A stretch of 64,000 nucleotides of DNA from Drosophila miranda (lineage: Eukaryota; Arthropoda; Insecta; Diptera; Drosophilidae): NCBI RefSeq assembly GCF_003369915.1, contig NW_022881614.1:23166336-23230335 (forward strand), given 5' to 3'. How positions within the stretch are numbered: the stretch's first letter is position 1; every line of letters starts with the position of its first letter. Below the pieces are notes generated by a model. It saw only the letters and a list, made by a program, of their open reading frames with translations, searched no databases and was not told where the DNA came from. Below are positions 12,385-23,800 of this stretch, one piece after another. A program made the position numbers and the translations under genes.

Positions 12385-14114
12385 ATGTCATTCATAGCCA
12401 AATTGAAAGCCACGCCACTGCCACCGCTGAAGAACATACTGAACGTGGCCGTGCAAACGGCCCGACAGCAAATTCCAGAGCGCAAGGAGTACGAGCAGCC
12501 CGGCAGCAGCCAACAGAGGCCCCATCAGCCACACCAAAACTTCGCCAACGGCCACGGCCAGGCTATGGACACGGGCATGGACGGCGGTGACCAGACCACG
12601 GAGATGAGCTCGAATCCATTCCGGAATACGGGCAACTGGTCAAACGAAGGCGATGCCGAAGGCGAGGGCGACTACAAGAACGAGTACCAGAGCACAACCT
12701 TCAACGAGTACGACGGGAGATACCAGCAGACGGACGGCTTCAGGTGCGTACCTATGAAATCAGTTTCCTTTCCCGCAGCTGTGCCTAATCCCAATCCTTA
12801 CTCCGATCGCTTTGCAGGCAAGGAAGCATCGCCTCAGAGGGCAGCTCGTTTGTCTGCGAGGGAGAAGGTGGCGGCGGCTGCAAGATCGACGAATATCAGG
12901 CGGCATGGAACGTGACCAACGCTATCCAAGGCATGTTCATCGTATCGTTGCCCTTCGCCGTGCTCCACGGCGGCTACTGGGCCATCATTGCCATGGTGGG
13001 CATTGCACACATCTGCTGCTACACGGGAAAGGTGCTTGTGCAGTGCCTCTATGAGCCGGACCCCACCACCGGCCAGATGGTGCGAGTGCGCGACAGCTAC
13101 GTGGCCATTGCCAAGGTATGTTTCGGGCCCAAACTGGGGGCCAGGGCCGTCAGCATCGCCCAGCTGATCGAGCTCCTGATGACCTGCATCCTCTATGTGG
13201 TGGTCTGCGGTGACCTGCTGGCGGGCACCTATCCGACGGGCTCGTTCGACTCCCGATCTTGGATGCTGTTTGTGGGCATCTTCTTACTGCCGATGGGCTT
13301 CCTCAAGTCCCTGAAGATGGTCTCGACCCTGTCCTTTTGGTGCACCATGTCCCACATCGTGATAAACGCGGTGATCCTCGGCTACTGCCTGCTGCAGATC
13401 GGCGACTGGGGCTGGTCGAAGGTGCGCTTCAGCATCGACATGGAGAACTTCCCCATCTCGCTGGGCGTGATCGTCTTCTCCTACACCTCCCAGATTTTCC
13501 TGCCCACGCTCGAGGGCAACATGACGGACCGCTCCAAGTTCAACTGGATGCTCGATTGGTCGCATATCGCGGCGGCCGTGTTCAAGGCCGGGTTTGGGTA
13601 CATCTGCTTTCTGACCTTCCAGAACGACACGCAGCAGGTGATTACCAACAACTTGCACTCGCAGGGCTTCAAGGGTATGGTGAACTTCTTCCTGGTAATC
13701 AAGGCCATCCTCAGCTACCCCTTGCCATACTACGCCGCCTGCGAGTTGCTCGAGCGGAACTTCTTCCGCGGCCAGCCGAAGACCAAGCTCCCCACCATCT
13801 GGAACCTCGACGGAGAGCTGAAAGTCTGGGGTCTGGGCTTCCGTGTGGCCGTCATCGTATCGACCATCCTGGTGGCCATCTTCATTCCCCACTTCTCTAT
13901 CCTGATGGGCTTCATTGGCAGCTTCACGGGCACCATGCTCAGCTTCATCTGGCCCTGCTATTTCCACATCAAGATTAAGGGTCACCTGCTCGACCAGAAG
14001 GAATTAGCTAAAGACTACCTCATCATTGCCCTAGGCGTGCTCTTCGGCGTTATCGGCATCTACGATTCGGGTAATGCCATGATAAATGCATTCGAGATCG
14101 GTCTTCCGTTCTAA
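12385..14114 (+). CDS. VGAT: VGAT, vesicular GABA/glycine transporter
   Basis: Two exons, 12385-12743 and 12818-14114, joined in phase 2 across a 74-base intron (AG|GTGCGT ... TTTGCAG|G), give 551 residues with no lesion. The first 140 or so residues are a hydrophilic cytosolic tail with acidic and Gln-rich stretches. The amino-acid permease (AAAP, SLC32) fold follows, starting near EYQAAWNVTNAIQGMF. About ten membrane segments are visible, such as FIVSLPFAVLHGGYWAI, WMLFVGIFLLPMGF and IIALGVLFGVIGIY. The protein loads GABA into synaptic vesicles using the proton gradient. It lies just downstream of Sox15 on the same strand, as I recall for D. melanogaster. Length and content match the known fly protein closely. 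Confidence 0.93.
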
Positions 14115-14805
14115 GTTGTATCCACTATTTACACATCCACCAATCGAAGTAGATCTAGGCTTATTGGTCCTCTCGGGCATGGCATGTCTTCCAGTTGCTA
14201 CGGCATCATCTGGCTGTGCCCAAAGGTGTTCCAAAATCCTAGATCTGTTCATCAAAAAAACTCGAAACGAAAAAAATAATAATAGTCTATAAGAAACGAA
14301 GCGAAACGCAAGTCTTCCAAACAAGCGAACAAATGTCTTCCAAACACGTATAATAATGATTTATCATATATGATGAAGTAAAGGATAAGTGAATCGATTG
14401 ATATATAATTAAATATATACACATACGAAAAGAGAAATATTTATTGTACTAACGCGCATTATAAAATATAGAAAAATTTAAGAAATTTAATAATAAACTG
14501 TACACCATTATACAGATACGGATCTAAATGTTATAGATAGAAACCATTGTGAAGATTTTTTTAACGTTTAAATATACAGTTACCTATACACACTAGTCCT
14601 AAAAACGACACTAGCCTATTTTAAACTCTCAATAAAGACGTCATCTCTCAAGTTGATCCAAAACAAATTGAAACAGTTTTTTTTTGTTTTTGAAAAATGA
14701 TATTTATTTGTTAATCTGGATTTTCGGATCGGCTTGTTTATTGTATAAAAGATATATTGTCATGGAAACTTATAATATGGGATTTGATATGGATGTTATT
14801 AATCG
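14115..14805. other. Convergent 3' ends of VGAT and the repeat gene
   Basis: AT-rich non-coding sequence. AATAAA signals for VGAT appear near 14491 and at 14631-14636. On the minus strand, AATAAA (TTTATT on the plus strand) near 14703 and 14736 could serve the repeat gene. The two transcripts therefore probably end within about 100 bases of each other. Confidence 0.5.
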
Positions 14806-17800
14806 TTAGTTTGAGGTCTTGAAAAACTTGTGTTCTTGAGTACTCCTGGTATGTTGGAATGCACCTTTCTTAATATTATGCACTGCACAGGTGGTGCTCG
14901 GGGCTGTGATGTATTCGCTCTTGTACTGACTCGATCCCGTACACTTTGTGTCGTTGCCGAGGCTGATGGAGGACTGGTTGCCCCTACGGGTGACCACCCG
15001 TTCGGTGTGTCCGTGGGCACTGTATGAGGGAAAATCGATGCCGCCGCTGGAGGTGGATACATGGCGCCTGCCATGGGCTCCCACATGGGTGTGAGATTGG
15101 GAGGGAAAATCGATGCCACCGCCCAACACTTGGGTGCGTGTGACAGTTGATCTGTTGTCTGTGGCAGTGGCAGTGCTTCCTCCGAAAATGATTCGGGACA
15201 TGGACGAAGAGTTCTTCACGTTGCTCTCCCTGTTTTCCTTGTGTACACTGCAGCTGCGGCGCTCACTGGAGAAGCTGGTGTTCTGGTCCGACTCCCGGTT
15301 CTGCCGGTGGATGCTGCTATAGCTCTGACGATTGCTGGCATGGGGCGTGCTGGAGGGTTGCTCGTGCAAATTCAAAATACTCTTCCGCATCATCTTCCCG
15401 TTTGAAGTGAGACTGCTGCCATTGGCTGCAGCCGAGTCGGTGGCGGCGTTCTTCCGATGGAAGATCGTGTTCGAGACATCCGAGGAGAACTCGCTCTTGC
15501 GGTGATGGAAGTGCTTGGAGGAGCTCGTATGGGATGTGGAGCTGCAGGTAACAATGTTGTGGCTGGAAGTCCTGTCGCCCGAGATCACTCGTGATGTTGA
15601 GTCATCAATCACGTTTTGGCCACCGGCTACCACGCGGGAAGACGAGTCACCAGTTATATTAGTGGTGACGTTTCTGCCAGAAACCATGCGAGCGGATGAA
15701 TCCCCAGTAATGTTGCTCGAGACGTTCCTTCCGGACACCACACGGGTGGATGAATCTCCAATGATGTTGCTGGAGACGTTCCATCCGGAAACTACCTTTG
15801 AAGTGGAGTCTGCGGTAACGTTGCTGGTGAGTGTTTTTCCAGAGACCACTCGAGTCGTGGAATCTCCAGTTATGTTGTTCGAGACGGTTTTTCTCGGCAC
15901 TACACGGGAGGTGGAGTCTCCAGTAGTGTCCCTGCTGATCTGACCTCCACGATTCGTAGTGCTGGTTTGGAGGGCCTTGCTGGAGATGTCCGATCCACGG
16001 ACTGCAGTATTCACAGTGTTCACTGCACTATTCTCGACGACACTGTGGCTCCTCTGCATCGCGGTGGTTTCTTTATGGATGTTTTGGGTGTTCTCGATGT
16101 TCGTGGTCGTAGTGTTTTTGGCCACGTTCTCGATCACTTTTATCTTGGCTGGGCGCTTCACGTACTCGGTTTCGGGCTCCTTGTGGAGGCCTCCTATAAC
16201 GGTGGTCACCTTCGTGGTGGACACAACAATAAGACCGTCCACTGGGTTCTGACTGTTGGAATCCACCTGCTTGACAGCATCCTTCACTGTCATGGAACCT
16301 TCCAGCTTGAGGTTATCCACCGGTCGCTTAGCGGTCTCTCGTTTTGTAGTTTCTACCGTTGTGCTGTCGGTCTCCGTGCGGTCGCTTTGCCTGTAGAACT
16401 CTCCCTCCGGTTTCAAGTTGTCCTTTGGCTTCTTTTGGACGGGCCGCTCGGCTGGACAGAAGGGTTTCTTATCAGGTGTGAAGAATTCTCCTTCGACCTT
16501 CAGGTTGTCGCACGGCTTCACCTGTTCGGGCCGCTTTACATGATGATACACGTCCTTTTGTGTGAAGGTCATTTCCCCCTCGGTCTTCAGGATTGTCCTT
16601 TCTGATGACTGTCGTCACTCTATCTGCCGGCCTGAACGCTTCCTTCTCAGGCATGTGCATCGTGCCCTCGGGCTTTAGGTTGTCCACATACCTCTTCTGC
16701 TCTGGTCGGGAGGCAGGCTCGTATTTCGGCTTTTCAGGGGTGTACATAATCCCTTCTGGCTTCAGGTTATCCTTGGGTCTTACCGCCTCGGGGCGATCCC
16801 CGTTTGTAACTGCTGGCTTTTCTGGTACGTAGAACTTACCCGAGGTCTTCAGATTGTCCTCCGGCCTAACCGGGGAGGGTCTAACGACGTGTTGATATTC
16901 AGTTTTCTCTGTGAAAGTCATTTCTTCTTCAGAACGCAGATTATCCTTGTGAACCACTCTATTAACTTTATCGGCGGGCTTGTATTTCATTTTTTCTGGC
17001 ATAATCTCCCCCTCTGGTTTTAAATTATCATGGGGCTTCTTTTGCTTGGGGCTTTCGGCAGGCTGGAAGTCTGGTTTGTCAGGCGCGTAAAACTCTCCCT
17101 CCACTTTTAAGTTATCCTTCTGCCGCACAACGGTAACCCGCTCGCCGGGTTGGTATTTCGGTTTGTCGGGGCTGAAGAACTCTCCTTCCGGCTTTAAGTT
17201 ATCCGATGGTTTTACTTGCTCTGGTCGTACGACATATTGATATTCCTTCTTCTCAACAAACGTCATTTCCCCTTCCGTTCGTAGGTTGTCCTTCTGGATT
17301 ATCTTGGTAGTTCTGTCGCCCGACTTGTAAATCTGTTTCTCAGGCTTCGTAAACTCTCCTTCGGGCTTCAGATTGTCCACGGGTTTCTTCTGGACCGGCC
17401 TCTCAGCTGGTTTGAATCCAGGTTTATCCGGAGTGTAGAACTCTCCCTCAGGTCAGAGATTGTCTTCAGGTCTGACTTCGTAAACTCTCCTTCGGGCTTC
17501 AAATTGTCCACGGGTTTCTTTTGGACTGGTCTCTCAGCGGGTCTGAATCCAGGTTTATCCGGAGTGTAGAACTCTCCCTCAGGTCGGAGATTGTCTTCAG
17601 GTCTGACTTGCGTTGGACGTTCACCTGGTCTGTACATGGGTTTCTCGTGACTGTAGAATTCTTCCTCAGGTCGGAGATTGTCTTCAGGTCTGACTTGGGT
17701 TGGATGTTCTCCTGGCGTATACTTCTGCTTTTCGGGACTGTAGAAGTCACCCTCGGGCTTCAGGTTATTCGTGGGTCTGACTTGATCGGGTCGTACCACG

Positions 17801-20800
17801 TATTGATACTCCTGTTTCTCAACGAACGTCATTTCACCTTCGCTACGTAGGTTGTCCTTACGAATGATCCTTTCGTTCTTATCAGCAGGTTTGTAAACCT
17901 GTTTCTCAGGCTTCGTAAACTCTCCTTCGGGCTTCAAATTGTCTACGGGTTTCTTTTGGACTGGTCTCTCAGCTGGTTTGAATCCAGGTTTATCCGGAGT
18001 GTAGAACTCTCCCTCTGGTCGGAGGTTGTCTTCAGGTCTGACTTGCGATGGACGTTCACCTGGTATGTACTTGGGTTTCTCGGTTCTGTAGAATTCTCCC
18101 TTAAGTCTCAGATTGTCTTCAGGTCTGACCTGGGTTGGACGGTCTCCTGGCGAATACTTCTGCTTTTCGGGACTGTAGAAATCTCCCTCGGGTTTCAGAT
18201 TATCCTCCGGCTTCTTCTGGACAGGTCTTTCAGCGGGTTTAAATCCTGGTTTATCCGGAGTGTAGAACTCTCCCTCAGGTCAGAGATTGTCTTCAGGTCT
18301 GACTTGCGTTGGACGTTCACCTGGTCTGTACTTGGGTTTCTCGGGACTGTAGAATTCTCCCTCAGGTCGGAGATTGTCTTCAGGTCTGACTTGCGTTGGA
18401 CGTTCTTCTGGCGTGTTCTTCTGCTTTTCGGGACTGTAGAAGTCACCCTCGGGCTTCAGGTTATCCGTGGATCTGACTTGATCGGGTCGTACCACGTATT
18501 GATACTCCTCTTTCTCAACGAACGTCATTTCACCTTCGCTACGTAGGTTGTCCTTACGAATGATCCTTTCGTTTTTATCAGCAGGTTTGTAAACCTGTTT
18601 CTCAGGCTTCGTAAACTCTCCTTCGGGCTTCAGATTGTCCACGGGTTTCTTCTGGACCGGCCTCTCAGCTGGTTTGAATCCAGGTTTATCCGGAGTGTAG
18701 AACTCTCCCTCTGGTCGGAGGTTGTCTTCAGGTCTGACTTGCGATGGACGTTCACCTGGTCTGTACTTGGGTTTCTCGGTTCTGTAGAATTCTCCCTCAG
18801 GTCTCAGATTGTCTTCAGGTCTAACTTGGGTTGGACGTTCTCCTGGCGTATACTTCTGCTTTTCGGGACTGTAGAAATCTCCCTCGGGTTTCAGATTATC
18901 CTCCGGCTTCTTCTGGACAGGCCTCTCAGCTGGTTTAAATCCTGGTTTATCCGGAGTGTAGAACTCTCCCTCAGGTCAGAGATTGTCTTCAGGTCTGACT
19001 TGCGTTGGACGTTCACCTGGTCTGTACTTGGGTTTCTCGGGACTGTAGAATTCTCCCTCAGGTCGGAGATTGTCTTCAGGTCTGACTTGCGTTGGACGTT
19101 CTTCTGGCGTATTCTTCTGCTTTTCGGGACTGTAGAAGTCACCCTCGGGCTTCAGGTTATCCGTGGATCTGACTTGATCGGGTCGTACCACGTATTGATA
19201 CTCCTCTTTCTCAACGAACGTCATTTCACCTTCGCTACGTAGGTTGTCCTTACGAATGATCCTTTCGTTTTTATCAGCAGGTTTGTAAACCTGTTTCTCA
19301 GGCTTCGTAAACTCTCCTTCGGGCTTCAGATTGTCCACGGGTTTCTTCTGTACCGGCCTCTCAGCTGGTTTGAATCCAGGTTTATCCGGAGTGTAGAACT
19401 CTCCCTCTGGTCGGAGGTTGTCTTCAGGTCTGACTTGCGATGGACGTTCACCTGGTCTGTACTTGGGTTTCTCGGTTCTGTAGAATTCTCCCTCAGGTCT
19501 CAGATTGTCTTCAGGTCTAACTTGGGTTGGACGTTCTCCTGGCGTATACTTCTGCTTTTCGGGACTGTAGAAATCTCCCTCGGGTTTCAGATTATCCTCC
19601 GGCTTCTTCTGGACAGGCCTCTCAGCTGGTTTGAATCCAGGTTTATCCGGAGTGTAGAACTCTCCCTCAGGTCGGAGATTGTCTTCAGGTCTAACTTGCG
19701 ATGGACGTTCACCTGGTCTGTACTTGGGTTTCTCGGGACTGTAGAATTCTCCCTCAGGTCGGAGATTGTCTTCAGGTCTGACTTGGGTTGGACGTTCTCC
19801 TGGCGTATACTTCTGCTTTTCGGGACTGTAGAAGTCACCCTCGGGCTTCAGGTTATCCGTGGGTCTGACTTGATCGGGTCGTACCACGTATTTATACTCC
19901 TGTTTCTCAACAAACGTCATTTCACCTTCGCTACGTTGGTTGTCCTTACGAATGATCCTTTCGTTCTTATCAGCAGGTTTGTAAACCTGTTTCTCAGGCT
20001 TCGTAAACTCTCCTTCGGGCTTCAAATTGTCCACGGGTTTCTTTTGGACTGGTCTCTCAGCGGGTCTGAATCCAGGTTTATCCGGAGTGTAGAACTCTCC
20101 TTCAGGTCGGAGATTGTCTTCAGGTCTGACTTGCGTTGGACGTTCACCTGGTCTGTACATGGGTTTCTCGGGACTGTAGAATTCTTCCTCAGGTCGGAGA
20201 TTGTCTTCAGGTCTGACTTGGGTTGGACGTTCTCTTGGCGTATACTTCTGCTTTTCGGGACTGTAGAAGTCACCCTCGGGATTCAGGTTATCCGTGGGTC
20301 TGACTTGATCGGGTCGTACCACGTATTGATACTCCTGTTTCTCAACGAACGTCATTTCACCTTCGCTACGTTGGTTGTCCTTACGAATGATCCTTTCGTT
20401 CTTATCAGCAGGTTTGTAAACCTGTTTCTCAGGCTTCGTAAACTCTCCTTCGGGCTTCAAATTGTCCACGTTTTTTTTTTGGACTGGTCTCTCAGCGGGT
20501 CTGAATCCAGGTTTATCCGGAGTGTAAAACTTTCCCTCAGGTCGGAGATTGTCTTCAGGTCTGACTTGCGATGGACGTTCACCAGGTCTGTACTTGGGTT
20601 TCTCGGGACTGTAGAATTCTCCCTCAGGTCTCAGATTGTCTTCAGGTCTGACCTGGATTGGACGTTCTCCTGGCGTGTACTTCTGCTTTTCGGGACTGTA
20701 GAAATCTCCCTCGGGTTTCAGATTATCCTCCGGCTTCTTCTGGACCGGCCTCTCAGCTGGTTTGAATCCAGGTTTATCCGGAGTGTAGAACTCTCCCTCA

Positions 20801-23800
20801 GGTCGGAGATTGTCTTCAGGTCTGACTTGCGATGGACGTTCATCTGGTCTGTACTTGGGTTTCTCGGGACTGTAGAATTCTCCCTCAGGTCGGAGATTGT
20901 CTTCAGGTCTGACTTGGGTTGGACGTTCTCCTGGCGTATACTTCTGCTTTTCGGGATTGTAGAAGTCACCCTCGGGATTCAGGTTATCCGTGGGTCTGAC
21001 TTGATCGGGTCGTACCACGTATTTATACTCCTGTTTCTCAACAAACGTCATTTCACCTTCGCTACGTTGGTTGTCCTTACGAATGATCCTTTCGTTCTTA
21101 TCAGCAGGTTTGTAAACCTGTTTCTCAGGCTTCGTAAACTCTCCTTCGGGCTTCAAATTGTCCACGGGTTTCCTTTGGACTGGTCTCTCTGCGGGTCTGA
21201 ATCCAGGTTTATCCGGAGTGTAAAACTTTCCCTCAGGTCGGAGATTGTCTTCAGGTCTGACTTGCGATGGACGTTCACCAGGTCTGTACTTGGGTTTCTC
21301 GGGACTGTAGAATTCTCCCTCAGGTCTCAGATTGTCTTCAGGTCTGACCTGGATTGGACGTTCTCCTGGCGTGTACTTCTGCTTTTCGGGACTGTAGAAA
21401 TCTCCCTCGGGTTTCAGATTATCCTCCGGCTTCTTCTGGACAGGCCTCTCAGCTGGTTTGAATCCAGGTTTATCCGGAGTGTAGAACTCTCCCTCAGGTC
21501 GGAGATTGTCTTCAGGTCTCACTTGCGCTGGACGTTCACCTGGTCTGTACTTGGGTTTCTCGGGACTGTAGAATTGTCCCTCAGGTCGCAGATTGTCTTC
21601 AGGTCTGACTTGGGTTGGACGTTCTCCTGGCGTATACTTCTGCTTTTCGGGACTGCAGAAATCTCCCTCGGGTTTCAGATTATCCTCCGGCTTCTTCTGA
21701 ACAGGCCTCTCAGCGAGTCTGAATCCTGGTTTATCCGGAGTGTAGAACTCTCCCTCAGGTCGGAGATTGTCTTCAGGTCTGACTTGCGTTGGACGTTCAC
21801 CTGGTCTGTACTTGGGTTTCTCGGGACTGTAGAATTCTCCCTCAGGTCTCAGATTGTCTTCAGGTCTGACCTGGGTTGACTGTTGTCCTGGCGTATACTT
21901 CTGGTTTTCGGGACTGTAGAAATCTTCCTTGGGTTTCAGATTATCCTCCGGCTTCTTCTGGACTGGTCTTTCAGCGGGTTTAAATCCAGGTTTATCCGGA
22001 GTGTAGAACTCTCCCTCAGGTCGGAGATTGTCTTCAGGTTTGACTTGCGTTGGACGTTCACCTGGTCTGTACTTGGGTTTCTCGGGACTGTAGAATTCTC
22101 CCTCGGGCTTCAGGTTATCCGTCGGTCTGACTTGATCGGGTCGTACCACGTATTGATACTCCTGTTTCTCAACGAACGTCATTTCACCTTCGCTACGTAG
22201 GTTGTCCTTACGAATGATCCTTTCGTTTTTATCAGCAGGTTTGTAAACCTGTTTCTCAGGCTTCGTAAGCTCTCCTTCGGGCTTCAGATTGTCCACGGGT
22301 TTCTTTTGGACTGGTCTCTCAGCTGGTTTGAATCCAGGTTTATCCGGAGTGTAGAACTCTCCCTCTGGTCGGAGGTTGTCTTCAGGTCTGACTTGCGATG
22401 GACGTTCACCTGGTATGTACTTGGGTTTCTCGGTTCTGTAGAATTCTCCCTTAAGTCTCAGTTTGTCTTCAGGTCTGACCTGGGTTGGACGTTCTCCTGG
22501 CGTATACTTGTGCTTTTCGGGACTGTAGAAATCTCCCTCGGGTTTCAGATTATCCTCCGGCTTCTTCTGGACAGGTCTTTCAGCGGGTTTAAATCCTGGT
22601 TTATCCGGAGTGTAGAACTCTCCCTCAGGTCGGAGATTGTCTTCAGGTCTGACTTGCGTTGGACGTTCACCAGGTCTGTACTTGGGTTTCTCGGGACTGT
22701 AGAATTCTCCCTCAGGTCTCAGATTGTCTTCAGGTCTGACCTGGATTGGACGTTCTCCTGGCGTGTACTTCTGCTTTTCGGGACTGTAGAAATCTCCCTC
22801 GGGTTTCAGATTATCCTCCGGCTTCTTCTGGACCGGCCTCTCAGCTGGTTTGAATCCAGGTTTATCCGGAGTGTAGAACTCTCCCTCAGGTCGGAGATTG
22901 TCTTCAGGTCTGACTTGCGATGGACGTTCATCTGGTCTGTACTTGGGTTTCTCGGGACTGTAGAATTCTCCCTCAGGTCGGAGATTGTCTTCAGGTCTGA
23001 CTTGGGTTGGACGTTCTCCTGGCGTATACTTCTGCTTTTCGGGATTGTAGAAGTCACCCTCGGGATTCATGTTATCCGTGGGTCTGACTTGATCGGGTCG
23101 TACCACGTATTTATACTCCTGTTTCTCAACAAACGTCATTTCACCTTCGCTACGTTGGTTGTCCTTACGAATGATCCTTTCGTTCTTATCAGCAGGTTTG
23201 TAAACCTGTTTCTCAGGCTTCGTAAACTCTCCTTCGGGCTTCAAATTGTCCACGGGTTTCTTTTGGACTGGTCTCTCAGCGGGTCTGAATCCAGGTTTAT
23301 CCGGAGTGTAAAACTTTCCCTCAGGTCGGAGATTGTCTTCAGGTCTGACTTGCGATGGACGTTCACCAGGTCTGTACTTGGGTTTCTCGGGACTGTAGAA
23401 TTCTCCCTCAGGTCTCAGATTGTCTTCAGGTCTGACCTGGATTGGACGTTCTCCTGGCGTGTACTTCTGCTTTTCGGGACTGTAGAAATCTCCCTCGGGT
23501 TTCAGATTATCCTCCGGCTTCTTCTGGACAGGCCTCTCAGCTGGTTTGAATCCAGGTTTATCCGGAGTGTAAAACTTTCCCTCAGGTCGGAGATTGTCTT
23601 CAGGTCTGACTTGCGATGGACGTTCACCAGGTCTGTACTTGGGTTTCTCGGGACTGTAGAATTCTCCCTCAGGTCTCAGATTGTCTTCAGGTCTGACCTG
23701 GATTGGACGTTCTCCTGGCGTGTACTTCTGCTTTTCGGGACTGTAGAAATCTTCCTTGGGTTTCAGATTATCCTCCGGCTTCTTCTGGACAGGTCTTTCA

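Noticed and set aside
13284-13985. 233-codon minus-strand frame inside VGAT
   Set aside because: GC-rich codon-bias shadow of the VGAT exon; no domain and no splice or start context.
19435-21879. 814-codon open frame on the plus strand (and similar ones at 22306, 24133, 26394)
   Set aside because: They are antisense shadows of the 87-bp coding repeat: the unit length is a multiple of three and contains no stop in that frame.
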